Positions 25,501-37,582 of a DNA stretch of 64,000 nt are shown in pieces. This stretch comes from Lactarius indigo (Eukaryota > Basidiomycota > Agaricomycetes > Russulales > Russulaceae), in contig JAFKAC010000004.1 in assembly GCA_025766275.1 (NCBI GenBank), forward strand, positions 1,984,001-2,048,000, written 5' to 3'. Both the position numbers and the translations under genes were made by a program. The stretch's first letter is position 1; each line of letters begins with the position of its first letter. A model generated the notes under the pieces. It was not told the DNA's origin. It did not search any database and saw only the letters and a program-made list of their open reading frames with translations.

Positions 25501-26101
25501 GGCTCCCCGTTACTCGCACTTACTAGAAGAGGCTAAGTCACTGAGCAAGCAGGACGGTGCAAGATCATCTCCTCCCGAGGTTGAGCTGACGCAAGTGGAG
25601 GTTCCTTCGACTCCCTCTGTGGGCAGTCGCATGAAGGGATTTTTATTCTCCTATCTTCCGACGCTCAAGAAGGCGGCGACACAGAAGAGTCGCGAGCCCG
25701 CTCGCCCAGGCTTACCTCTTCCCCCGCCGGAAATGGTAGACAAAGCGCGCGGACCGGTGATAACACCACAACCTAAACCCGTCCCGCGGCCAGCGCACCC
25801 GAAGGAGCTGGTGCACCTGCAGCATGCTCCTCTCCCTAGCCGTATTCCGACGCTCTCGCAGGCGCCCAAGCGGCTAGTCGAGCTGCGCCCGGTGTCTCCT
25901 CCCCCCGCGACATCCGCGCCAATACAGATACCCGATGGGCGGAGAAGCAGCAGTGGGAGCGTGAAGGATCTTGTACACAGTTTTGAGGAGATGGAGCGAT
26001 CGAGGGAGATTGAGGAGCGCGCGTTGCAGCTGCGGAGACAGAAGAGTGCTGGGCGGCTTGCGGCTGGTGGGACGGGGAGTAGTAAACCGGCGTGGAAGTG
26101 A
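22510..26101 (+). CDS. Uncharacterised Ser/Pro-rich protein, conserved partner of SIN1
   Basis: I do not recognise this protein. It starts MENNPPPSTRPSFSR at 22510 and ends SSKPAWK at 26101. The first two thirds are disordered and rich in Ser/Pro/Arg and then Glu/Asp, with basic clusters (SKSSKRKKILKVVIKKEPP) that could be nuclear localisation signals. A more ordered region reads DDPWAAARAAAILKQHDWD. A folded-looking block follows with REWSRSDWKLLDACFTDARL and DLDDVVGRFVDIFGG. The C-terminal 30 residues form a charged helix (SFEEMERSREIEERAL). Clear introns: about 23034-23081, 24611-24667 and 25219-25269. The coding frame changes without obvious introns near 22735, 23560, 24050 and 24200, so the gene is either broken or affected by indel errors. 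It ends 108 bp before SIN1. That the decayed copy includes both genes shows they were already neighbours at duplication. Confidence 0.6.
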
Positions 26102-26209
26102 AGGAGAGACAGGGTCGTTGTATTTGTACAGTTGGATCATCTAACCTTTGTGATATACCGCGGTAGAGTAATATCATTTCGTTTTATTATCTCATCATCT
26201 CATTCCCCC

Positions 26210-29200
26210 ATGTCACTCTTGAGTGACCCCGAGTGCGTCTCCGTTCTCTTTGTGTTCAAGCCGGGCTGCTAATCTCTAGTTGTTCAGCCTCTTGATCCAT
26301 AGCCTACGTCTTGGCTATCTACGTAACGTTGAGGATCCATATGGCTCTCGTCTCATCTCTTTCAACCCCTCCTTCTCCACCAATCCCTACATCAACGTCG
26401 CTTCACTCGCAGACCCCAACAAGTGGCCAGAACTAACACTACCACCCAGTCCCCCACTCTCTACGGATGAATTGCCAGATGGACCTGCGCATCCTGGCAG
26501 CGTCTCCAGCTCTCTGGGGGCCAGAGGTCTCAAGTACACACCTACGATTCTTGGGCCCTCCCACACAGGTGCACTCGGAATGAGCGTCAACGGCAGACGC
26601 CTCGTATCCAAGCCAACCCGGCCGATCGTCATCGCCGCCTCACAGGACGATAACAACATACCAAAACCGTCTCCACAGGACCATGCCCGAGCCACTGCAG
26701 ACCCGCCTCTGAAGCCCGTGTTCATCCCCAAGTTCAAGGGGGCCGCGGAGATGGACGAGCGGCGGAGGTTGAGAATACAGGTGCGGCGGGGGGTCGCTGC
26801 TGCTGCTGCCGCTGCCACTCCCGAGGCGAGGGTCCTTACTTCGCCGGAGAAGGGCCCCACCCCAGAGCTATTGTCGGAAGAAGACGATGAAGAGGAAGAC
26901 TCGTTCTCGCCGGAGGATGATGTGGGTTTCGATGACGTGGTCGATGTGGGCGTCAGCGTGGACATCGACGGCGACGAATTTGATCCGTGAGTTCCCTCCT
27001 CGTCGCCTCTTTACGCTGTTGCCCGCTCACGTGCCCCATAGCGAGTTTGCCACGACGAGACTAGAAGGGGCGATGTCGGACAGCGTCTCAGACGGTTTGT
27101 CTGGCGTCAGCGCGAGCCTGTCGGCGTCGAACTCCTTCAGCGTCATCTCCCCACACCCCTTGCACTCCCGCAGCCGCTCACGCCTCAGCCCCGTTACCGA
27201 GGGAAAACCTGCCAACGCGCCCCCCTCGTCCTCGTACCCGGACGCCGCTGCGCGGCCGAGCGAACCAGGTTTTGAAATGGTCACGCCGTTCTTCCCGCGG
27301 ACGTCCGAGCACGCTCCCGCGCCCCCAAAGCCACCAGCAGGAGGCAAGCTCAGGCGCCCCTCGCATGGTGCCAGCACCGCCGAGGAAGACCTGTTCGCGC
27401 GACAGAAGGTGGTGCCCGTGCGCACCGCAAAGTCGGCGCTGAGTAGCATGATGGCCTCTACGAACACGACGAACCCGTTCTCGGACCTGTATTCTGGCAT
27501 CTCAGGCCGCGGCGTGCCGCCCTCCGCGTCGATGGCCGCCACCGTGTTCTTCCCGTTTGCACGCGAGCCCGCGGGGAAGCCGATGACGCTGAGCGTGAGG
27601 AAGGACGCGACGGTCGAAGAGGTGCTTGGGTTTGCGCTCTGGAGCTATTGGGAGGAGGGCTGGCTACCTAGACTGGACGAGGATCCGAACGCACCTGAAG
27701 AAAAGCTGAGTGCCGTCGGGTGGGTGTTGAAGATCGCCGAGGAAGACGGCGAGGTGGATGGAGACTTTCCTCGTGAGTTGACCCTATCAGTTCTCGAGAC
27801 CATGTACTTATCGCTCTCTCTCTAGCCCCGACCAGAGAGTCTAAGATATCTAAATTCAATTTCGAGGCATACGCGGTGCTCGAGGCGGACGCCATGCAAG
27901 GTTTGCCGGCCATTCCATTTCAGGATCAGTGGCATTGTCGTTGATAGCAGCGCTCTTAGTGCAACAGAACAAGATTCTAGAAAGCAAGATCCAACGGAGT
28001 CCATCGCGCGTAGCCAAGACCAAAAAGGCGGACTTGGCCAGTTTCGGCCCTAGCAGCACCTACCGCCGTGATTGCTCCGAGCACCAGCGCCAGCGCGCTG
28101 CTCCCCTCGACGCTAAGCAATTCGATATTCCCAGGATCGTACAATCCTGCGGGTCCCCAGATTTTCCTGCGCATTCGCATCCAAGACACCGCGGACGCGG
28201 CACACCTGTATACCACCATCTCCGTGTACGCTCTCCTTTCTTCCGCTTTGCACAACAAGCATTTATCAATGCCCCGCACAGATCGGCAACGATGTACATG
28301 CAAGAGGCGCTGGAGATGGTGTGTCGGCGGCGGAAGCTGCAGGCCAATGAGTACGCGCTGCTGCTCTTCGACATGAGCATCCTCATCCCGCTCGACCGTA
28401 CCGTCGCGAGTCTGCAGGGCAAATCGGATCTCATGCTCGTCAAGCGCTCGATGCTCCCGCACTTGAATCTCGACATGCGACCCTCTGGCCGGTCGACCGA
28501 CCCGAACGGTGCGTTGCTGCGTTGCTGCGTGTTTTTTTGTTTTTTGTTTTGTTTTTTTTGCAAGAACGCGCTTTCTCACATATATCGTAACAGCTTCGAT
28601 TTTCAAGCGCATGTCCGACGCACCCGACTTGGACTTTAACGCTTCGCAGGACTTTACAGCCGCTTACAAGGTCAGTGCCTATGCCCAGCGGTCGCCGCGA
28701 ACCATCGTTGATCTGTCTTTTTTTGAAAAAAACAAGAAATACACCGTATACAGAAAAATGCCGATGATCATAGGAAAGCAGGAACGCACGCTTGCGATCG
28801 ACGGCCATACATTCACGTACGCGCGTCCTTTACTCCTCACTGGACGTTTTTGCCGACCTTTTGTTCATTAAAGATTATGCCTACGGCGAATAAAGCCGCC
28901 AAAGCAGGTGTTTGACAACGGCAAGACGTCGTCCTATCATATCAACAGCTTCTTCTCGTGCCAGACTGGTAAAACGCCCTCGTCCGCGTTCCGCATCGTG
29001 GTCCGTCGCGGGGACGGCGGGCACAAGCGTTATGAATTCGAAGCGGAAAACCCCAAGCTCGCCAGTGCGTTCTTCTCTTTCGTTCTTTCTTTTACTTGTT
29101 TCACTCACTATGGGCGCAGACGAGATTGTGCAGACGATCAAGGGTCTCAAGTCTGCGCTGGAGCGTACAGGCAGTACCACTGGTAAAGCACGACGAAGCA

Positions 29201-29214
29201 AGCATCTGCCATGA
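26210..29214 (+). CDS. SIN1: TORC2 subunit Sin1/AVO1-type protein (CRIM, RBD-like, PH)
   Basis: Essential TOR complex 2 scaffold that presents AGC-kinase substrates and binds membrane lipids. Exons: 26210..26232, 26288..26986, 27042..27772, 27826..27900, 27960..28225, 28282..28508, 28594..28670, 28737..28816, 28874..29064 and 29120..29214. The 7-residue first exon joins to LLIHSLRLGYLRNVEDPYG, the conserved Sin1 start. The CRIM core covers SMAATVFFPFAREPAGKPM to ALWSYWEEGWLPRLDEDPN. An RBD-like stretch includes MYMQEALEMVCRRRKLQANE. The PH domain starts KYTVYRKMPMIIGKQERTL and continues SSYHINSFFSCQ. The total of 2464 nt is one over a multiple of three: +1 in the CCC at 28048-28050. Inside the PH domain a -1 near 28,806 and a +1 near 28,911 appear to compensate, because the family motif YIHIMP is only read in the shifted frame. 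Confidence 0.88.
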
Positions 29215-29369
29215 TACTCACCTCACGCTCGTCCTGCCCACTCTTGAGCCTTCTAAACCCCCCACCTTAACTACAATGTCGATTGTATCCATAGCCGTTG
29301 TTGTATGTGCTCTAGATAACTAATAAGAAAGTGTACTTTTGCGCTTTCTCTATGATATATGAGATGGTA

Positions 29370-31014
29370 TCACAAGAATTCGAGCCCAATGCCGACTTGC
29401 ACTCCTTTCGGCATGCCATCTGAAGCACGTGCGGCGAGCGGCACGCCAAAGTTGAGTTCCACGCGTACGGGGTCGAACAGGTAGATCAGACCGACGCCCG
29501 CAGAGACGGACGGTTTCGTGAGCGCGGCCGCGACACTCGACCGCAATGTGCCTACTACCTCCGCGCCAGGAGACCGACTCGAGCTGGCCCGCATTGAGGA
29601 ACGCGTGTGCCTTGACGGGCCAGAGGGGCTTGTAAGGGATGTGAGTGATGACGCTCGCGCCGGCGGTCCAGAACAGGTCGCCGCCGAGCGAGTCCGCTTG
29701 GGGTGCCAGTCAGCGTTGCAGATATAGGAAAAAGGAAAAGAGAGACACGTACCTGCCATCGTGTGGCCCAAGGCCGTTCGCTCGGAACATCCGTAGGTTT
29801 GTTGGTCCACCCAGTTGGAAGCGGTCTGAGAGGGTCGGCGCGGACGCACTGCCGTCGCCGCCGAGAGGGTGTAGGACTCCTGCGCGTGCGCCTAACGAGA
29901 GAAGCTGTAGACGTGGTCGTCAGGTCGATCGAATGTCAGCGAAGAGAGGGAGAGGGGTGGGACTGACGACGCCAGGGAGCAGTACACGCGACGCCTGCAG
30001 ACCTCCTTCTGCCTTGTAGAAAGCGGTGTCGCCACCGAGACCGGCGAGCTCGTGTCGGAACTGCGCACGCACGCCGCGCGTGCCGAAGATCGCGTGATCG
30101 CGCGAGTCGCGCGTCCAGGCGTGGAAAAGCGACGATTTCGTGGAGGTACCCGCGGCTTCGCGCACGCTGAAGGATGACACGTCAGCAGCACGTTTCCGTT
30201 GAAGGAAGATTCACGCAGACCTGATGGACGCGGTCGACTGGAGGTCACCGATGCGGCGTAGCGTCGCCTCGTAGCCGAATTCGTGTTGTCCTGCGTGGGT
30301 ACCGATGGCACCTCGCTGGCAACATGCAGCGTATTCGCGGGTCAATCTATGGGGCTGACACGGACGCGACGTACGCGGATGACGGCGCGCGCGCCACGGA
30401 GGGTCTCCAGTGGCGCTCATGTAGGAGGTGTTGTCGCGGTCAAGGGCGAAAACGGATAGCTCTCCGTGGGTATCGAGGGTGCAGGGTGATGGGCGCAGTG
30501 AATGCAGCATGGAAGGAGCGACGTGTCTTGGTGCCGAAAGAGACGTTCGCTTCGAATGTTTCCGCTCCACCAAAGACATTTCTTATTCTACTCGTCGCGC
30601 TCTTTATGATGAAAAAAAGGATGGTGAGAGGCTTGCCAGACGTGGGAATCGGACGGTACCCACCGCGTTGCCCTCACTGTTGCCGACTTCGGTAGAGGTT
30701 TTGAGAAAGAAACGGGGGCGCTCGTGGGTGGTGAAGACTACATCGACATCACCTGGTTTTGCTGCGGGTTCCGTAGACGGTTCTAGGCGTGCTTGGACTG
30801 ATTGGAAGAGGTCGGTCTGGACCAAGTAGTGGCCAATGTCACGGGTCGTGCGAAGAACGGATTCGAAGGAGGAATCCGAAGATGAATGGCGGTGCAGATG
30901 TGGATGAACGAGAGAGGCTAGAAAGGACCGTCGGGTGCTCTTTGCGCCGTCGATGCGAACGGCAGCGATGCGAGCGTGTTGGTCAAAGTCGAGTGAGGGC
31001 GAGTCCATGTCCAT
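29370..31014 (-). CDS. SAM50: Mitochondrial SAM50/Tob55 (Omp85-family) outer-membrane assembly protein
   Basis: Core channel of the sorting and assembly machinery, inserting beta-barrel proteins into the mitochondrial outer membrane. The start at 31014 opens a POTRA-like N-terminal domain (TRDIGHYLVQTDLFQSVQ, then DVDVVFTTHERPRFFLK). The barrel follows: NVFGGAETFEANVSFGTKT, RDSRDHAIFGTRGVRAQF, HELAGLGGDTAFYKAEGG, DRFQLGGPTNLRMFRANGL, and the terminal strand RVELNFGVPLAARASDG ending GVQVGIGLEFL. Clear introns lie at about 30171-30222 and around 29905-29970; others are uncertain. The frame shifts near 30480, near 30415 and near 29555, so as written the gene is not open. This is an essential gene in fungi, which argues for sequence errors rather than true decay. 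Divergent from the MATE gene. Confidence 0.85.
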
Positions 31015-31149
31015 AAAAGGAAATCAAGGAGAACCCAGAAGAGTGATTGTGGCTCTGCTAACCTAAAATTAATTACTAAACCTAATTTATGGTAAATTCG
31101 GTCGGTCATTCGGTCGTGTGCTTCCACCGCTCTTGCCGTCTCCTTTGCC
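31015..31149. promoter_or_regulatory. Shared divergent promoter, SAM50 and MATE
   Basis: Only 135 bp lie between the two start codons. The stretch is AT-rich around 31060-31095, including TAATTAATTAC-like sequence, and should contain both initiation regions. Confidence 0.55.
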
Positions 31150-33662
31150 ATGGCCTCTATCCACTACGGAACCCCCTCTTCTCTGCCTTCAGATTATGCC
31201 CTCTTGTCCCGTTACGCTAGCTCTAGAGAAAACGCCAACAGAGACGACTCTCCTGATGACACTCACGACTGCACTGACTCCAACAGCGTTCAAGACGACA
31301 TTCACCCTCACGGACGTCCTATTGGTCACCGCACTAGCTTTCCTTTTCCCTACTTGCAACCTCTGCCACCCAAATTACCCGACCGTCTCTCCCCGAAAGA
31401 TTCCGGGCCCGATGAATACTCCCCACTTCTCGTCCCTCGCATCGAGGAAGAAGACGGCGCCAGTGACGACCCTGCCCACCCGCCGAGCTCCGCAAAGATT
31501 TACCGCGACGAATTGCGGATCTTGTTTGAATACACGCTGCCTGTTCTCGGGTATGCGATACATTTGCACGTCCTCCTTGACGTCGGCTGACGACGTGGGT
31601 CCAGCACTCACCTCCTTGAATACTCTCTTGTTGTTGCCTCTGTCGTGTCTATCGGACACCTTTCCACCGTCGCACTCGCGGCGTCCACCCTTGGCATGAT
31701 GACGGCCAGTGTCACGGGGTACAGCATCATACAGGGTCTCTCCAGCACCCTTGATACTATGCTGCCCAGTGCTTGGACGTCGTCAAACCCGCAACTTGTC
31801 GGACTTTGGTCTCAGCGCATGGGTTTGTGAACTGACTAACTTGCCTCCGGTTGTGTTGGCTGATGATCGCCCTGCCATGCTAGCTGTCGTGATGGCCGCT
31901 TTTTTGATAGTACGTCCTGTCAGCGCCATAATCCCTGGGGTATGACAGACCAATCATCTTCCCAGCCGATCTCTTTTCTATGGTTTAACGCCGAGTCAAT
32001 TTTACTCTTTTTGCACCAGCAGCCTGATGTCGCTCACCTCGCTGCTGTTTATCTCAAGTATGCGTCTATTGGTCTTCCTGCATATGCGTTTAACTGTATC
32101 TCTCGGTGAGTTCCATTCATATTTTATACCAATAGGACGCATCCTCACGATCTTCAAGTCGATATTTCCAATCCCAAGGTCTTTTCATGGTTCCAACCCA
32201 GATCATCCTCGTCGTTGCACCAATCAACGCATTTCTTAACTATTTTCTTGGTATCAAAGTGTCACCCCGTCACGTCTTAGTTTGCAACTGACCTTTAGCA
32301 CCTCAGTCCGTGGTCCCGAACCCTTCGCTCTTGGCTTTGTTGGAGCGCCCCTAGCTACCGCGATATCTTTCAACTTGATCTCTATTGCGTCCATAGTATA
32401 CGGAATGTTCTTCGTTCCTAGCACTGCCTGGCACCCCTTCTCGCGTCGTTGTTTCACCAGCCTTGGCGTTCTCGTTAAATTGGGCCTTGGGGGCATCGGT
32501 TTGTCTCCCATCACCGTGCATTCACCTACCATTTTACATTGGTCTTCAGGGCAAACGGCGTCTGAGTGGTGGTCCTGGGAACTTATTGGCCGTGAGTGAT
32601 CGCTTTTGTGCTTAGATATGGCTGCTAAGGTGATTTCCAGTTGCCGCAAGCCTGTAAGTTTGAAACACGTCAGCTTTCATAGGCCGCCAATGCTCAGGTC
32701 GAGCTAGTCTCGGGCCTACCGTACTTGCGTCGCAGTCTGTATTGTTAGTTTCTGCATCGACAGCATTCCAGGCACCTTTCTCCTTGAGCGTGGCCTCTTC
32801 TGTCAGGTATCCATACAATGTTCTGTCGTCGTCGTCCCCCGCTCTAATATTGTGGAAGAATCGGCAATCTTCTAGGAGAGCAGAACGCCGTCCGTGCTGA
32901 AGTATCTGCGAAGATGTCAATGCTCTTAGCTCTTTTCTTCGCAGGTGTCTCTAGGTCAAGAGTGGCCCTCCTCCTATGTGGCGAGTTACTGATCTCCACC
33001 ACCATCAGCGCCATATTTTTGACTTTCAGGAACAAGTGGGGCTACCTGTTCAACGACGACCCTAGTGCGTCCATATCTTCGGCTTTGTCTGGCGTGGATT
33101 GCCTCACCTTGTCGTTGTCTTAGGTGTCGTCAGCTTAGGTGGCTTCAATTCTTCCCCTCGTCGCCCTTTTCCAGGTATTCGATGGGCTCAGCACGGTTTC
33201 AGGGGGGATTTTGAGAGCTCGCGGGAAGCAGGTAAGTCTCTCGAATTCTTGGTCTGGTATTGATTGAATTTATGTTCCTCACGACAGTTTACTGGCGCTC
33301 TTCTGAATTTGAGGTACGTCCGCCGTAACACCTCGAGTCGCAGCACGCTAAGGTGATACCCCCAGTGCCTACTATGTGCTCGGTGAGTTAACTTCTTGGC
33401 CTCGGGGAGACTACGTTTTTGACTGGAGCGCTACGCAGGTATCCCGATCGGAGTCTGGCTTGCTTTCCGGCGTAATATGGGTCTACATGGATTGTGGTAT
33501 GGCCTGACGCTTTCCCTCGTCTACGGCTCCGCGGGAGGGGTTTGGATCGGGCTGAAGACGGACTGGGTCCGGGAGGTACAGAAGGTACAGAGGCGGCTGG
33601 AGGCCGACAAAGCGCAGGAAGATGAATATGTTGGGCGTAATAGTGCGACAGAAGATGCGTGA
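31150..33662 (+). CDS. MATE-family multidrug/cation efflux transporter
   Basis: Multi-pass vacuolar or plasma-membrane antiporter of the MATE group (yeast ERC1 relatives). The start at 31150 follows a CC-A context and gives a 130-residue hydrophilic N-terminus (KIYRDELRILFEYTLPVLG marks its end). About twelve membrane segments follow in short exons. These include LEYSLVVASVVSIGHLSTVA, LAASTLGMMTASVTGYSIIQ, LDTMLPSAWTS, IGLPAYAFNCISR, GLFMVPTQIILVVAPINAFL, FVGAPLATAISFNLISIASI, VRIGNLLGEQNA and LSAYYVLGIPIGVWLAF. The internal repeat SSTLDTMLPSAWTS / SVRIGNLLGEQNA is typical of the two MATE halves. The first intron is 31551..31604. I found at least eight introns of about 50-60 nt and no need for a frameshift, though I did not fix every boundary. 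The stop is at 33660-33662. Confidence 0.88.
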
Positions 33663-34871
33663 GTGTCACAGTAGTAGTTTCTGGAAGCGGTAACGAGGGG
33701 AGGGGTGTGGGTCGTGCAGGGTACATTATGGCTTCCCAAAAGTCTAGTGGGGTCCGGAATGTAATCAAGGTCTGGCCCACTTGGGGCACAATGTTCACGG
33801 GAACACACGGTTTGTATATAGTGGGCAAATTGATGGTTGGGCAAACGACGTGGCTGGCGGATAATCGCTGAAATCCCTGTATGGTCAACATTGCTCATTA
33901 TAGCGCTCGCTCGCCACCACCATGGATGACGCACCACTCAACAGTTCCCTCTCGAGTTAGTAAAGGTCGTTCGTGGAGAGCCACCGCTCTCGTGTGGCGC
34001 CAGCCCAGGAAAGTCCCGCTCGCTCGCATGATCGTCATGCGTTTTACATCCGTTGCTTTTATCGGGTGTCGGTACCAATAGGAGCTTTTCAGAGGTATTG
34101 TTGTAGGTCGGAAAGAAAAAGAACAAACCTTGCCACGTTGTCGGTTCGTATCCTCACACAACGGTGCCATAAGCGGTGCGTTGTGTGATGGCCCCTACCA
34201 TGCCTTGGGCGTGCGTGGATGAAGCCGGCCAAAAACCACTGTATGATTAGAAGAAGTTTGGACAGCCCATCCCTCTTATCTATAATACGGTAATAGCGCC
34301 GCCCAACATCCAACTGTAATTGAGCATCAAACTTATGGTATCCCAAAGTCTTGCAACCATCTTTCTTTCTTGCGTGATATCTCTTCGCGACGTCGTCTTA
34401 TATGGTGATCCCAGATTGCGGGTGTATTGGTACAGGCGCGGGTGGACAATGGACATGATCATGATCAAGTCTGGAAGCAATTTCCTAGCCTCGTTCCTGG
34501 ATGGCTTCTGCCGCCACTTAATTGTTCTCACAATGATGCCGCAGTCATTCGATCCAACGCGTGGTAGGCTGTGCCTATGGGCATATGACTCGACGTGTGT
34601 TCTGCATTGGCGAAGAACCCCATCCCGGTTTGTGAGCTGCCCTCTCACGTTCCCATTATGGTGTGCCCCGCAGGGGGCGTCAAACTAAAATGCTGTATGT
34701 TCCTCGTGCACCAGGCTTCTTTTTCACCTTAGCCGCACCGAGCTTCTACCGATTCCTATAACACGAAGAACTTTTTCATCCGCGCCACCACTGTAGAACC
34801 ATACATAAGGTTGGTCTTCCGTCTCAGCGCTCCTCGTCTGGGTCCTCACCATTATCTCGCATTCGTCAGCA
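33663..34871. other. Intergenic, nothing recognised
   Basis: About 1.2 kb. Short frames on both strands (33881-34188, 34280-34688) lack motifs. The minus-strand frame 33388-33891 overlaps the MATE 3' end and looks like a shadow. Confidence 0.45.
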
Positions 34872-37582
34872 ATGTCTGAGTCAAGCGTCAACGAGAAGAG
34901 TAGCGTGCTCCCAGCAGAGGATCCTGGTGCTATTTCCCCAGACATCGAGTTGACCACCTATCACGAAAGACGTGCCGGTAGATTAGTCCTGGATCCTAGG
35001 TGCGTCCGCTTTTTTCCCCTCCTGTTGGTAGACCATACCCACCACTGGTTCCACAAGGGAGGCGCAGATTGAGTTTGGCGACAAGGTCGCGTCGCGCCTG
35101 AAGCTTTCACCAGACGGGAAGACGGTTCTCTGGCCGCAACCTACAGACGATCCGGAAGACCCTCAGAACGTTCGTTAGCGCTTTCAATCTACGCGGGGGT
35201 ACTGATTGCAGACGTTTCAGTGGTCTGAATGGCGTAAGACCGTTCAGTTGGTCATTATCACGCTCGCTGCGGTGGTCCCCGACTTCGACTCGGGAATCGG
35301 TCAGTGTGGAACAGAGGGACGCCCGCCGTTCCCAGAGAGCTGAGACTCGTTTGTTCCCAATTCAGGCATCGCATCGATCTTCGCACTCGCGGAGCAGTAC
35401 GATACCACCACCGGTGTGATCAACAATCTCACGTCCAAGTGCGTATCTCTCCAGCGGCAGTCAGCGCATTTCTTGCTCACGTTCACTTTAAGCTGGAGCA
35501 TCTTCCTCCTCGGTGAGACAAAGAAGCTCGATGCATTCGTCATGAATTCGCGACTGAGCGGGGGGTGTCCGCAATAGGATGGGGTAGCCTTTTTGCAGTG
35601 ATGCTTATGCGTCGATATGGGCGCTTGCCGGTACTCTTCTGGTCGCAGGTGCGTAAGACTTGATGATATGTTGCCCTATCCCGACTTATTCGTTATGGTA
35701 CAGGTTCTCGCGCTTGGCTTCCTCGTCGGCTGCACCTTTGCACCTAATCTAAAAACCTTCACAGGTCAGTACGTACTTTGCTGGGAACACCTCCGGCACG
35801 ATCTCACGATCTTCTCGTGATGTACAGCAATGCGGTGCTTGACAGCCTTCTTTGCGTACGCAAATTCGTGCTAAAAATAACGCGCTTACGGTATCCTGAC
35901 CTTATACAGAACGTGCCCACAGGTGACGGTGCGAATTTGCCTAATATTGGCGTTGGGCCTTGTGACTTGAATTGTACACACAGGGACTTTATGTCGTCAC
36001 GGATATGTACCCTTTCCATCGTCAAGCACGAAAGGCAAGAGGGTCTTCCTAGCCATCGATTATCTGTAGCTGATGAATTACGTTCAGTTAAACATCTGGA
36101 CGATGGGATTCGTCATTTCGCCTTTCCTCTCGCCTTTCGCGTTTGGGTTCCTCGTCGCAAGGGCCAGGTCGATCCACCCACCTCCTAAATTGGATTGAAT
36201 GCTGATACGTGACGATTGTCAGTTGGAGGTGGACGTACGGGATTGGCTCCATGTACGGCGCACTGGTGCTTTTCCTCATTGTCTTCTTTGGACGCGAGAC
36301 GTGAGTTGATGCACCCCCGTTTCCAAACACGCTCTTATCTTCTCGAGTAGGATGTATGACCGGGGCGTACGAGGTCTTCCACCATCACCATCAGGCGGAC
36401 TACGCTATCACGTCGAGACGCTCGTGGGAATCACCGGCATGAAGATGGCCAAGTACAGGGCAACCTGGCAGGAGGCCATTTCAGCCCCGTTCAAGCTCTT
36501 CTGGCGTCCCCACCTACTGGGAATAGTAATTTTCGAGGTACTTTTACACTTCACTTTGATTGTGCTCGGTCGGCTGAGGAAGTCGGGTGCACAGGCCCTT
36601 CTGTTTGGTTTCGGGATTGGCATCAACGTACGTGTTTATGACAGTACTTTTCGTCCGAGGTTGGGACACATTTTCCCTTCACTTTGTTAGGTCACCAACG
36701 CTGTTTTTCTTGGCTCACCGCCTCCAGAAGGATATGGATTTTCCCAATACGCCATTGCTGGGGCATACGCAACGCCGATGGTTCGTACTATCGTTAAGCA
36801 CAAGATGTATCATAGCTTATTCACGCTACTCAATAGGTCGCCGTCATCATAGGCGAGCTCATCGGTCATTTCGTGAACGACGCGATCATGCACGTTACCA
36901 CCAGACGTAATAATGGCGTTTTTGAGGCCGAAAGCCGACTATGGTACGCATTGGACAGTGCGAGAGGATATATGATCCTAACGGTCTGGTGGTGACAGGA
37001 CATGCTACATAGCTGTTCCGCTGTACATCTGCGGCTTCGTCGTTCTCGGTGCGACACTTCAAAATCACCTCTCTGTCGGTGCGCTTGTGATGGGATGGGG
37101 TATTGCCGAGGTCGCAATCATGGTGAATACCGTTGCAGTCTGTGCGTCCTTTTTCTTGATTCACGTATTCCGAGACGAAAATGAACGATTTGGGCGCTGG
37201 CGCTTGCTTTTTAGACGCGTACGCCAACGATTGCTTCCCGAAACACCAGGGCGAAATCAGCGCGCTGTTGAACCTCGCGCGTACGCTTGGTGGTTTCAGC
37301 GTCGCATACTTCCAAGTCCCATGGGCGACGAAACATGGGGCATTGCAAACGTTTGGTTGCGAGGCTGCGTAAGTCGTCGCCCTCCTCGGTCATTTGTGAT
37401 ATATTTAACCTCGTATTCACTCACGTGGTCCATCCAGCGTCGTTGCAGGACTGTTTCTTCTCACTGTACCGACAATCCAACTCATGGGTAGAATGTTGAG
37501 GGTGAGTATCTATCTTGCTTGCCCCGATTTCTTTATTCGACTCATCGCGCCTCCTTTTCATTAGGAACGCTTCTCATATTGA
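34872..37582 (+). CDS. MFS transporter, HOL1/DHA1-like
   Basis: Twelve-helix major facilitator of the drug:H+ antiporter type; substrate unknown. It starts MSESSVNEKSSVLP at 34872 with an acidic cytosolic N-terminus ending in the common fungal signature TDDPEDPQN before the first helix. Recognisable segments are VQLVIITLAAVVPDFDSGIG, IASIFALAEQYDTTTGV, a motif-A-like MLMRRYGRLPVLFWSQ, ALGFLVGCTFAPNLKTF, ALVLFLIVFFGRETMYDRG, FKLFWRPHLLGIVIFE, VAVIIGELIGHFVNDAIM and ALVMGWGIAEVAIMVNTVAV. Near the end is EISALLNLARTLGGFSVAYF. The last exon 37565..37582 encodes ERFSY and the stop. Short introns (about 50-60 nt) are frequent. I did not detect a disrupting frameshift, but not all junctions were checked. 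Confidence 0.85.
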
